Assembly (NCBI GenBank): GCA_011800805.1 | Contig: MPNW01000041.1 | Coordinates: 1 to 64,000 of the forward strand | Direction: 5' to 3' | Source of the DNA: Hirudo medicinalis | Taxonomy: Eukaryota > Annelida > Clitellata > Hirudinida > Hirudinidae | Length of the DNA: 64,000 nt | Shown here: piece after piece, positions 1 to 11,615 of the stretch | Layout of the letters: the number at the start of each line of letters is the position of its first letter | How positions within the stretch are numbered: the stretch's first letter is position 1 | Translations under genes and position numbers: made by a program | Notes under the pieces: model-generated | Database searches by the model: none | Told to the model about the DNA's origin: nothing | The model's input: only the letters and a program-made list of their open reading frames with translations

Positions 1-516
1 GATGAAAATTTATTGGCAACTGAAACAAGGCGTCTCAGGCTCCATTAGGAAATGAAAACCCAGAAACTATAAGAATAATATTTATTATTTGTTACTAATA
101 TTTGATATTAATTTGTAATATTTATTATTTGTTATTAATATTTAAGACTATTACTTTTATTATTATCGGAATTATTATTAAAATAATTTTATTATGCAAT
201 GAGATAATTCAATGTTGTGACTTTCATGTGAGACTGTGTTGGATTAATTATGCAATAAAATGGAAAAATATGATTGAATGTGCACATCAACGTCACTTCC
301 TTCAATATCCTTGAAAACAATGACCCCATTGGAAGACCTCGTTGGAGCGATCGATATGCTTTTATCTGGGTCACAACAGACTAGGACAAACTAAAAAAAT
401 AGGTCACACCGGAAGGTCACCGGAAGGCGAACCTGGAAAATATTTTCTGGAAATTATTTAGAAAAGAAAGTCTCTAAAAGATTTCTCTGTGGTGCATCAA
501 CATCACTTGAGGTCTC

Positions 517-567
517 AATTCAACAGGTCTTTAAGACATGAATTAATTCAACAGGTCTTTAAGACAT
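517..567. repeat. 23-bp short direct repeat
   Basis: The 23 bases at 517-539, beginning AATTCAACAGG, recur identically at 545-567 with 5 bases between. It is probably a local slippage duplication. No function is visible. Confidence 0.85.
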
Positions 568-1850
568 TAATCAATTAATTAATTTCATTTTATTCAGTTT
601 TAGGGAAAGTCGAGGAAAACGTGAAAATGTTTCAAATCGTTCAATTTATTTTCATTTCTGAATTATTATCGTTATTTCATTTGAAATTCTAATGCTTAAA
701 TTCCAATTTATATTTGAATGATTGCATAGAATTCAATTGTTATTTATTTGATTTAGATTTAAATAAATTCACACATTAAAAATCCTGTTTCAGAAAATTT
801 TAAAGTCATTTATGTTCTTAACATACATTTATGTTTGTTGCTCATAATTATTTTAAAATGGAAAATAAGATGATACAGCGTCACTTCTCATTCGTCACCC
901 GTGGATATGTCATGATCTCCATCTTAAATTATCCATAAGGAATTTCTTTCAGAGGCTTGAAAATATTTTTACGTGCACCTGCCCGAGTACTTCATAATAA
1001 TTATAAGAAGGAATTTCTAATGCATCATTTATTATGTTTTATTACTTCTGCTTTTCGATATTTTTATTTCAGTTTTTTAGCTTTTTTGATGAGGTTCTTG
1101 ATGAAGAGAAGAATGACTTGATTGCATCACCGTCTAAAATGTTGATATCTCCAATAAATCAGTGAAATTGCATTTCTTCACTTAATCTTTAATTTTATTT
1201 ATTCAAATTAATTTGTCAAGCATCAATTAATCATTTAAGTATAATTAATCAAATGATCATAATAACAAAAAAATCTTCTTTTCAATAAAAAAGAAATGAA
1301 AATGAATAATTTCCCTAGAAAACAAAACTAAAAAAGAATGGTTGCACTCAGTGCTTTCCTCTCCAACAACGCACGCATTGTGAACCTGTCACGTCTACTG
1401 GAAATTTCTTCCTGTGAGGTCCACAACACAACTCCAGCTTTCCAATGATCTTTTTCTGTAATCCACGTAATCGTCAAATCCAACTGGATGGAAATGAACA
1501 TTTTGAGGATAAGGAAATGAAGAGAGGCTTAAGGAGACAAGTAGAGATGGAAAAAGGCTCATTTAGTAGAAGTAAACAACTGCTCGCGAGTCAAGAATGT
1601 TCCATTTACAACACACGCGGAGCAAAATATGAATTCCTTCTCATCGTGAAGATCTTTCCCTCAGATGTACTTCCCCCCTAATTTTACCCTCCCATCCCAC
1701 ACCATTCCCCTTTCACCGGGATGTTTACGAGGATGCTATAAGCCCGCTGATGCAAGGATCACCATGTACGATTTGCCGAACGAAAGTTGTTTGTCTTCGA
1801 TATTTATTTGGAGAATGTTTTTCGCTCACCAATCATTTGGGATTTTTGTT

Positions 1851-1899
1851 ATAATTATTATTATTATTATCATTATTATTATTATTATTGCTACTATTA
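1851..1899. repeat. ATT microsatellite
   Basis: About 16 ATT units with one ATC interruption, in AT-rich sequence. Confidence 0.95.
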
Positions 1900-2504
1900 C
1901 TTTTGTTATTAATGTTTATCAATTTATTTATTAACAATTAATAACAAATTCTAAGCAGCCAATCACTGAAGAAAAACGATAACATGATAAACATTGTATA
2001 TTATTATAACTGTCTTTAATACCGGTGGTATGTGGTGTTATTCAGCATGGTATGAAAAAATAGCTGCGGACTGAATAAAAAGGTGTATTCAGGTGTTGTG
2101 TAATCTCTCTGGAATATGATGTTATTACCGCTGAAAATATGAAATAATACCGAGACGACAGATGTTCTGAAGGCATGTAATCTAAACATTATTGTTAAAC
2201 GTGTAATGTAATTATAAATCATAAATGTGTAACCCGAGGCCACGGGTTCAATTCCTAGCTAGCATCTAATCGTTAAAAAAATATGATAATGTTGAATTTC
2301 GGTGAGAAATATTACGAATATTTCATTCATAAGCTTCGCATGTTGCTCTTAGGCCTTTTATGACTATTAGGACAATTATAAATTGTCATTTTGATTATTC
2401 TTATTTAATGACCCATCGTAATTATCCTCTAGCAAATCGTTCAGGTAACCTCATCAATCTGGTAACATTGATTCTACGAGAATGGGTTTTTTTTTCACTT
2501 CCAG

Positions 2505-3911
2505 GTTGTTGCTGCCATTTCCGTGTCTTTCATCGTTCTCTCCACAGTGTCCTTGACTTTGAACAGTCTGCCGTCATTACACGAATTCGACGAGCATGGT
2601 CACATGATTGACAACGACTACCTGGCAGGTATAGAGGCTGCCTGCATTGGCTGGTTCACCCTCGAATATCTCTTCAGGCTGTGGGCTTCCCCGAACAAGG
2701 TCTCCGTTTTGGATGGACTTTGGAGACTTTTGGAAATCATGATATAACTCAACTCTTGAAATCTTTTGGATGGCATTGGATGTATTTGGATTTATTCACA
2801 ATGTTACTTGTTTAATGAAATGTTTTTCTATTATTATTAATATTATTATTAGTAATAGTGGTAGCGTTTGTATTTAGCCGATCTTTTGAGTGCCTTATGT
2901 ATCCAAATGGTATATGAAGGCACTTTTTAATCGATTTACCATTTACATAACGATGGTGCTCCATGACGGTGCAGGATGGGTTGCGAACACGACACATTAC
3001 GACTGAAGCTATTACGACCGCATGCAGGAATGCAACCCATTCGGCTAACCTGCAAGCCAAGTAGTAGTAATAATAATAATTAGTAATAATAATAATAGCA
3101 GTAGTAGTAGCTAATTAACTTTTGACTTTTGAATTCTTAGATAAAATTCCTGAAAGGAGTTCTGAACGCCATAGACCTGGTGGCAATCCTGCCGTATTAC
3201 GTCTCCTTGTGCCTGGTCGAATCGAAACTGACTCGAGGGACTGAGCAGATACAAAACGTGCGCAGAGTCGTACAACTCTTCAGGATAATGAGAATCTTCA
3301 GGATCCTCAAACTGGCCAGACATTCCACCGGACTCCAGTCCCTCGGCTACACACTCCACAGGAGTTACAAAGAGCTCGGCCTTCTCATGACCTTCCTCGC
3401 CATCGGTATACTCATCTTTTCCAGTCTGGCCTATTTTGCAGAGAAAGACGACAACAGCAAAGAGTTCCCGAGCATTCCAGAAACGTTTTGGTGGGCAGCC
3501 ATCACCATGACGACCGTTGGCTACGGTGACATTTGCCCGAAAACGGTCTGGGGCAAGCTGGTGGGGAGTGTGTGCTGCATCTGTGGGGTGCTGGTCATAG
3601 CCCTTCCAATCCCTATCATTGTCAACAACTTTTCCGACTTTTATCAGGACCAGCTGAGACGTGAGAAGGCCTTGAAGAGGAGGGACGCCTTGGAAAGAGC
3701 GAGGGTAACTGGAAGCATCGTGTCTCTCCAGAACATAAAAGACTCCTTTACCAGGAAAATGTCATCCATCGACGTTGTGTTGGCCCATGCGGCGTCAGAC
3801 ACTACTAGAGCCATCGGACTTCTAGCAACAAAGGACCCTCAGAACTTACGAGTTTTCAGTCCCCGAGCAAAGGGGCCCATGTCGCCCATGTCGCCTGCAT
3901 CTCCTCCCTAG
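2505..3911 (+). CDS. Shab: Voltage-gated K+ channel, Kv2/Shab type (3' exons only)
   Basis: Partial gene with two exons, 2505-2699 and 3141-3911, joined in phase 0; the stop is at 3909-3911. The first exon codes S1/S2-type sequence and the second S3-S6. Visible signatures are the S4 array ([20 protein letters not shown]), the pore signature [10 protein letters not shown], the S6 motif [11 protein letters not shown], and the post-S6 stretch [13 protein letters not shown] with NIKDSF, which is diagnostic of Kv2 over Kv1, Kv3 and Kv4. The product forms delayed-rectifier K+ channels in the plasma membrane. The N-terminal T1 domain must lie upstream of the window. The cytoplasmic tail after S6 is short, about 100 residues ending in [12 protein letters not shown], against several hundred in vertebrate Kv2; a longer spliced form cannot be excluded. 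The intron contains a SINE (2876-3058). Confidence 0.92.
2876..3058 (-). mobile_element. tRNA-derived SINE inside the Kv2 intron
   Basis: Read on the minus strand, an A-box-like TTAGCCGAATGGG (3048-3036) is followed about 50 bases later by a B-box-like GTGTTCGCAACCC (2990-2978). This is pol III tRNA promoter spacing. The 3' part, from about 2960 down to 2876, contains AAATCGATTAAAAAGTGCC and ends near GGCACTCAAAAGAT(C/T)GGCTAAA followed by ATT-rich sequence. That 3' part recurs at 18829-18899 in another gene's intron, so it is an interspersed family. Target-site duplications were not resolved. Confidence 0.6.
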
Positions 3912-6900
3912 GATATCAAACAAAATTCTTAACCCGACGATTGGCTGGAAGGATTAACCGCCATCATTCTTTTTTTGTTCTCCAATTGAAATTCAGTTTC
4001 ATGTTCGGCTGGAAGTGGAAAAATAAATTTTAAAAAGTTTCTCGAGGATTTAAAAATTTCCACATCGACGTGTTGATGGGAAGATGTTCTTTTTTAGGAA
4101 AAGCCGTGAAAACAGAGTCTGAAAATGTAAAGGAAATTGTAGGAGCGGATGTCCATAAAATAAGTTTCTCAATTCTAGATGTTTTCGCGTCATTTTAACT
4201 CTTAATTTGCACGTAATATTTGAATTAAAAAAGCGTTAAACATTACAAATTCTGACAAACATCTGATTAACTACTTGATCGACATCAATATCGCACAGAT
4301 TGCTTGACAATGTTTTCTGAAACAAATGAAGACGGAAACAAGAATTTGATTCAATGCATTTTTTTGAAACAAAGCCCGTTCATCTCAGTGATTAAGCTGC
4401 CAATTTATTCTGGCGTCAGCTCCATAAATATACTAGGCTCTAATGAGTACATCCACTGCTTCATAATTTATTTTGCAGAGGTTTGCACCCATTCATGAGT
4501 TGATGAAAACTTAACTTAGCTTCTCGGTTTGCCATTTATTATTTGAAACAAAAAATTATTGTCTAGTGTGCTTGATGTGGTGCAGTGAGCATTACAACTC
4601 TCTCGGTGCTAATAAAAAGTGCAATTCTTGCTCTTCTCGCGAGGTAATGGTGTGCACCAACTGCAAAGCAAAAGCAAAAAAAATTAAAGTATAAATCTCT
4701 TCTCTCTAACATCACGAAATATTTTATTCTCGAGAAAAATCAGGTGATCCCTCTTCTCTGCTGAAAGTGCAGTTTTGGGGTGCTTTAAAATGTAAGCTAA
4801 TGAATGATCACCAAAGATAAGAAATCCTTAAAAAGAGATAAAAAGGATTGCTTCCGACAACCTGGAATGTCTTGAAAATGTTTGCTTTTCTTAAATTTAT
4901 TTTAATTTTACAAAACATGAGATTAATAAAAGAGGAACATTGTAATTTAATAATATAGAAATATTTTGATAAAATAATGTGTACCAAATGCTTTTAGCAT
5001 TCAAAATATTAGTGAATTGTTATCAATTAATTTAAAGACGCTCAAAGATTGTTAGTGATAATCTAAAGAATTGTAACTTGTAAAATTCATAATATCTTCT
5101 CATATTTAATTAATTATTTATTAATAACTATACATATTAATTCATAATTTGATTAATTTGGTTTGAAGTTTTATTTTGTTTTTTGTTTTAGTATTTATTT
5201 CCAATTAAGTCAGAGAAATGTAAATGTCTTTGACATTTTGCTTAATTATTAACTTGCTTAATTTTTAAATTTAAATTATTTTAATGGAGACATTTGTAAC
5301 AAATGACTTGAAATATTTGAGTATTTAGAAATTCTGTAAATATATTAAAGCCGACTTTAATTTGTTTCTTGACTCAAATTACTGCAGATTCACGAATATA
5401 TTCAATAAATGCAGATGTTGTTATTGTTGACGGTAAAAATATCATCCTTTGCAAGGTCTCAGCCTCAACAAAGTGATCAAATACTTTAGTTTTCTGCTCC
5501 AAAAAAAAAGATAATTTAACCTTATAAATGTAACCCTAGTTCGTATAAATCTTCTGACAGGCCTTAGTTGCCTGGGAAGATCAAACAACCGTTTGTGGAG
5601 CACTTTTTCATCTCCATTTATTTTTCAACCGTCCGTTTCAAAGTGATTGATATTGAAAAAAATTATTTTGATTTTCAATTATTATTTCTATCTTTTTTGT
5701 TTTTGTATGGTTTTATAACAGCGAAATTTTTCTTAAATTTGTCAGTTTCTCTTAATATTCTCTACCCACAATTTATGTCCAGAGGATTATGAAAGGATTT
5801 TTCTAGAATTTCAATACTTTAATTTTATGATCTAATATTGCTATACAAATCAATACAAAGAAACCCAAGCCTGCTTTTGTAATCTGCTCCATCATTTGTT
5901 ATTTTAGAAATCTGTTTGGTGTTTTGGTGAAATTGAAATATTTGTTTATTTATTGTGTAATCACCTTGCTTTGTAAATATCCGGAAGTTTCCCATTCGGA
6001 AAAGGATGCTTTAACGTTATGATCTGGAAACTGCTAGTCCATATTCTCCAGACATGGCAGTCCATTGACAGTCATTTCAGACGACATGCCCTTCAACCCA
6101 GAAAGTTAAAATCACCAATCCAACAAATCCCCAGTCAAATGAAATGGTTAAAAGACACATCCAGACCAAGAAGAATGTCCTGAAGAAGCAAAGATTTTCG
6201 GTCTTACAATGGTCTTCACTTCACGTTTATTGTTGAGTTCGCTTAGATGTAATAAAAAATTCACAAAATATATTTGCATTTGATTGAATTTCTGTTGTAC
6301 CTACTAAAATCTATAAAAAAAAACGAGTATGCAATTATTAAAAATCAATCACAAGCAAAAATAAAAAGAATTGTTCTAAAATTAAATTTTCATGGAAATC
6401 TTATTCGCCGAGGTTTTTTCAAAGCACATAAATCTATTACTCTAGAAAATCTTCCGTTGGAACTTCAGGTCCTTCAATGCTTACGATCATACGATGAGTT
6501 AAAGTCTCTGGTATCATTCAATTTCTTGACTTGTTGAGGGTCCTTTTCATTGTACTAAATGATCTCTCTACTGAGGTAGTTGTTACTGGAATAATATTCC
6601 AATATTTTTGTCAAAGGGCTTTCTCTCTGCTTTGTCTGCTCTGTATCTTCCGCAACTAACCATAGACTTCATAAAAAATGTAAAAGAGTTCAAGTCACCA
6701 AGTACAGCTTCTGCATTGAGAGCGTGAAAGTTGTTGCAAAAATGTATGACTTCTGTGGATATGCTCACATGCTATCAAAATGGATTTTAAGCTTCTGAAG
6801 ATAGCATCCACTTTTATAAGATTCATGAAAAATAGGCAAGCAGTAATTTCATATCCTTACATCATACCGGATTTAAAATGGCGTAAAAAAATTTAATAAA

Positions 6901-9392
6901 TAAACCAAATAATCGCACAAATATTCCAAAGTAATCCAGAAATAAAGCCTTTGTCAGATTATTAGAGCTCTAACCAAATGGGGAGACAAAACTAAAGTTG
7001 AAGAAAAATATAAAAACAAACTTAATTTCAAACACGAAAAAATGGACGACAAATGGCGAAAATTTTAAAGCATGACCAAAGACCAATAATAATAGCAATA
7101 GTTTGTGAAATCCACAGTGCTGGCAAAGTGACATTATTTGGCGGAACATGCAAAAACTTTTTATATCGCTCACTGGCTCGACATTCCAAAATCAACAAAT
7201 TAGGGCATCGTTACTCTATGAATTTATATGAAGTTGAGTCTTATTTTCGGGAGGGCGATGGCTTAGTTCCGGGGGGAACGCCCTCCCCAAAAGGTATGCC
7301 TGAAAGACACTCTGGTTGATATGACTTCTACCTTCATGTTCATTAGTAATGCTTTCGATTTTTTCCTATTTTTAAGTTGTGGCCGCTATCAGTTAGAACG
7401 CCTAACCTAATTACCAGTCTCCAGCTGTTCCTAATCGATGTAGTGAATGAATGCATCCTTCAAGTGTTTTTCTTGTTGTTGGAGCATGTCCAGCAATTCG
7501 TAGGTTCAGGTGGCACATCTTATTCCAGGATACCAATTCGTCTATCGCTCACTACCTCGCCTGGCTGAACGAGGCAGTGCAATGTCAAACGTGAAGGTTT
7601 TGAAATGTTCGAGGGCAATTTGAGCAACTGCGAGACTAAGTGCGAATCATGTACGCATACCATGTGGCTCTGGTTAAAAAATTATTTTAGGAGCTTCGTA
7701 TTGATTGATTACACTGGATTGATTATGAAACGACAATTTTTTTTATAATTAAGGTTTTATTGATGTATTCCGCTACCAATTTCACCTGATGAAATCGACC
7801 GGAATGCTTTTTAAAAAACAAAACAAATTTGTAACATCTCTAAGATGAGTGGAAAGGAATGCAGGTCACCAGCCATTTGAACACTGCTGGAGACTTCTCT
7901 TATGCCAGAAAGAGTATTATATTTTTACATTTTACTCCATATTCGAATTTTTTTATTTATGCTTCGCTGAATGTTCTCAACAATTGACAGAAAAAAAATG
8001 TAATTGAATTTAATAACTGCAAATGCTTATCGAAAATTATAAATTAAACGTTCTGAGCAAAAAGTGAACAATTTCCACAGAACGAAATGGACAACCTATT
8101 CCATGCCATTCAATGCGGAAGAATAACCGCAAAATTTAATAATAAAGTGGAGTGGTTAAAATGCCTTACAATTTAATGCGATTGAATGTGAGTTGGAAAA
8201 TTTTGACCCGAAGATCATTATTTTACTTTCTTTTAAATAAAGACAAAATTTTAAGACGTCTATACAAAGGTGTTCCCGATTGCATTGCGGAAGGATGGTG
8301 ATACTCATTTTATCAGTTCCATTTCAAATTTAAATCACCTGCAATTAATGTTTATTTGTTTATTTGATTAAAGTCCCTTGCACAACTGAGATGATTTGGA
8401 CACCTGCGATTAATTCCACACTGCCGATGCTTACATTTTCGATATTTATAGCCACCTGTCGAAAGTATTAGCAGCAACTTTTGTAAGAACACTTCAACTC
8501 AACTCAAAATTAGCCACTCCAAAGAGTGATTTACCCCGTCAATTGGACCAACTAATTAAAGAAACGAAACCGATCAGCATTATACATTTAAAGCCAAAAA
8601 ACTTAATAGTCGTTTAAGGATGCACACAGTGATCAAATCGAGGTTCCTTCCGTGGAACTAAGTGAATGGACAGCAGAATTTTTTGGAGCATTCGGATGCT
8701 GGATTTCAGTTGTTTCAGGGCGGATGAGGACAGCGCTTGGCTCTGCCTCCCAAAAAGATCTAAAATTCCTTCCACGTTAGCTATTGTTTAATCGTCTATT
8801 TCATTAACTGAAGAATTAAGGTCTCATGATTCAACATTAGAAAAATCAGGGTTATAGTTAAGCTCCCAAAAAATTCATCTAATGTAATCTTTTTGAGAAA
8901 AAGTAAGTCTAAGAAAGGCGTTCTCTTCTCAAGAACTCGACACATTTTTATGAGTTGGGAGTTAAACAAACCACTCCAAAAAGAAATGTTTTCGACTCCT
9001 GCGACTTTTTAACTTTGTCGGTTTTTCTTATTTACTTCTGCATTTAGATTTTTTTAATTTGCATAAAATTTGATGATTTTCGTAATGGCTTTAAATTGTT
9101 TAAATTTAATTTTACTAAAAGTTTAAAAATAACATTTTAATTTTAAAATAGAGAAATTTTCTGATGAAATTATTTTCACCAAATGCCTTTAACATTCAAA
9201 CAATTGTTAAATTGTTATCAATAATGTAGCGGGCTCAAAAATTTGTAAATTGATGTCCATAAGGACAATTATTTGTAGATCAACTTTTTATTTGTAAATA
9301 TATTGTTTATCTTCTGGTTGCGCAGAAGGCTGCTGCTTCTAGAAATATTTTAATGCTTGAATTTAGGCAAACACTGACCAGAACACCTAAAA
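3912..9392. other. Kv2 3' flank and intergenic, no supported gene
   Basis: The first few hundred bases probably hold the Kv2 3' UTR. The rest is AT-rich with only short, non-homologous open frames. A GC-rich hairpin sits at 7249-7287. A 48-codon minus-strand frame ends at 8614 (start side near 8761) after an acceptor-like TTTTAG; it could be a terminal exon but has no partner exons. Confidence 0.5.
7249..7287. repeat. GC-rich inverted repeat (hairpin)
   Basis: GGGAGGGCG (7249-7257) pairs with CGCCCTCCC (7279-7287). An inner GTTCC/GGAAC stem surrounds a GGGG loop. It stands out in an AT-rich stretch, and its role is unknown. Confidence 0.6.
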
Positions 9393-10925
9393 ATGGAAGA
9401 GGATCCAGCTAAAGTCAAAGAACAGCAGGAACGACACTATTTTTATTTAAGCGAATTACAATCCATGGCAAGTGACCTGCCTCTGTAAGTGAATTATTGT
9501 TCCATTGTTTTTAACGTTCATACAGCCTCCAGAAAGTAGACCTAGAAAGATTTAGATGTACCTGAACTAAATCTTAAATGTAACAAAAATAGGAGATTGT
9601 TTTTTGTTTTTTTTTTTGCTGGCATATCTTTGGGAGAGCACAAATGCCATTGCTTAACAGATTCTGGTTCTTCATTTTATTACTACTTTTAACAATTTTG
9701 ACTTTTTTTTTAAAGAAAGTACCAACAGAGGCTATCCTACAGTCTGCTGTCGGATTTGGCCCGAGCTCTCCTTGGCAATCAAATTTTTGAAATTGTTTCT
9801 GCACTGAGAGAGGTTCAACAACTTGAAGAAACAAACCTGTTCACCCAGAGATTAAAATTAACAAATGAGCAGAAAGGTAAAAAAAAGGTTCATCTTGCAA
9901 AATCTTACTTAATTAACCAATCATAATATGATAAATATATTTCCAACTGCATGAGCTTATGTTGGCAGCAACTACCTTACCTAACTCAAATGCATCGCAG
10001 TTTCTGGCATTCCTCAAAACATTCCCGAATTAAAAAACCTCATCTTGCGACCGTAAACCAGACTCCTTTGTCTTCAAATAACCATTTCAATTATCTGCAG
10101 CTCTGAAACACAGCCTGCTCAAAAAACACAAAGAGCTCTTGCAACAGAATGCAAACAGACCCCACCATCATGTAATTCTCGATCAGCAGTGCCAGAAAGA
10201 ATTGCAAGTCTGTTAGATTCCTATATTTTGATGCTGAAAAATTGTTCTAAAAGGAATATCAATTTTAATTAAGTAATAATTGATAAAAATAAGCTGTGAC
10301 AGAAGCAAAATTTTCCTTTTGTGGAAATTGTTTTTTCAAATTATTCCAACATTTAATGAGTAGTGAACACACACTTATTCTCTTGAAATATATTGTCCAA
10401 AGACTTCCCCCTTGTCAACGATCTGATTGATTTTGTTACGCAAAGCATTTTTGTAAAACACACAGTTTTAAAGTAATTTCTTAGAAAATGCTTGTTGAAA
10501 CAGTTGTGTTAAAGATGGCTTCAAACTGATGATTTCAATCCAATCATTAAAGACATAACATGTTCATCCCTCCAATTGCTTCTATGAACTGCCAATTAAA
10601 TACTCATTACAAGGGAAAACGCGGGCACAAGAAGCTGCCCGACCATCCCAGTTCCATATTTTTAAATTAAATTCAATAAACATCAATATTCCAGGAGTTT
10701 GAAGCAAATTGTGCAAAGGAGCTGAAGAAGATGGACACCCACATAATCAAGATGTTGGACCAAAAGGTCATCGACCAACAGAGCATGCTGGAAAAGGCCG
10801 GAATTCCCGGATTCTCGGTGACCGTCAACTCCAACGAAATCCAACTCCAGATGTACATCCTCGACTTCATAATCAAGTTGAAGGACATGTACGACAGAGA
10901 GCAGGACAACGACCCTCACCATTAA
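9393..10925 (+). CDS. DGCR6: DGCR6 / gonadal (gdl) family protein, complete
   Basis: Four exons: 9393-9484, 9716-9876, 10101-10207 and 10695-10925. All phases close, giving 196 residues, close to vertebrate DGCR6 (about 200). Conserved landmarks are QERHY near the N-terminus, [18 protein letters not shown] with [20 protein letters not shown], and the C-terminal [19 protein letters not shown]. The protein is mostly helical and without known catalytic motifs. The family is linked to the human 22q11 region and to Drosophila gonadal, and its molecular role is poorly defined. It runs tail-to-tail with DDX11, with about 690 bp between the stops. The first ATG (9393) was chosen because the family match begins just after it. 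Confidence 0.92.
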
Positions 10926-11615
10926 TATCAGAACTGATCGTGACCAACACTTTCTCTTGTGGAGAAAGTGGACCATAAATTGTAATATTGTATTTACCGC
11001 TGCTAAAAGCATATCAACGACTTTACATGACATTTGTTACGTTCTAAAGCTTTTTTAAACGTGCACGTTCAATGTGTCGGTCGATCGTCAGGCAAGAGTT
11101 TTGAATTAGAAAGTCATGAATCAATGCATCTTGCAATGCAATTGCAATTCAGATGCAATGCATCTTTGAAGACATCTTCAGTTGTAATCGACCGTTTGAA
11201 TCAATATTGGACAAATATTATTGGAAAATATTTATTCATAACTGCAGTAACTTCAAGTTGTCGTCGTTGCTTTTGTGCACTCAAAACCTGTTAAGAGTCT
11301 TTTCAACTGTTAACACTTTTGGATTTTTTCTCTGCAAAAAACTGGAGAAAAAACGTTTTGTTTGATCAGGGAATATTAAGATAAAGTCATAAAAATAAAA
11401 TTGAATGAAAATATATATTGACAAATATATGAGTGACAAATAAATAAGTGAATGGATATTTGAGGAGGGATAATTAAATTTTCTTTTACACAATAAAAAA
11501 CCATTTAAGCAATTTGTATAATCAAGACATAATGAGAATATAGACAAATAATAATAAGCACCCAGTCACTAGAGAATGATATCTTCCGAGCATCAATACT
11601 TTTGAGATCAATTTG
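10926..11615. other. Convergent 3' region between DGCR6 and DDX11
   Basis: Non-coding by inspection. It should contain both 3' UTRs. Short open frames here match nothing recognisable. Confidence 0.5.

Larger units (their letters stand above)
1..2504. other. AT-rich non-coding, probably intron or upstream of the Kv2 gene
   Basis: No recognisable exon on either strand. The T1 tetramerisation domain and S1 segment expected upstream of the Kv2 exons are not here, so this is most simply a long intron whose 5' exons lie outside the window. It holds a near-perfect 23-bp direct repeat (517-539 and 545-567) and an ATT microsatellite at 1851-1899. Confidence 0.5.

Noticed and set aside
2222..2262. tRNA-like GGGTTCAATTCCTAG
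   Set aside because: Only a B-box match. There is no A-box at the right distance and no cloverleaf.
8614..8761. Minus-strand 48-codon frame after an acceptor-like site
   Set aside because: Protein-like composition, but no second exon and no family. Not enough to call a gene.
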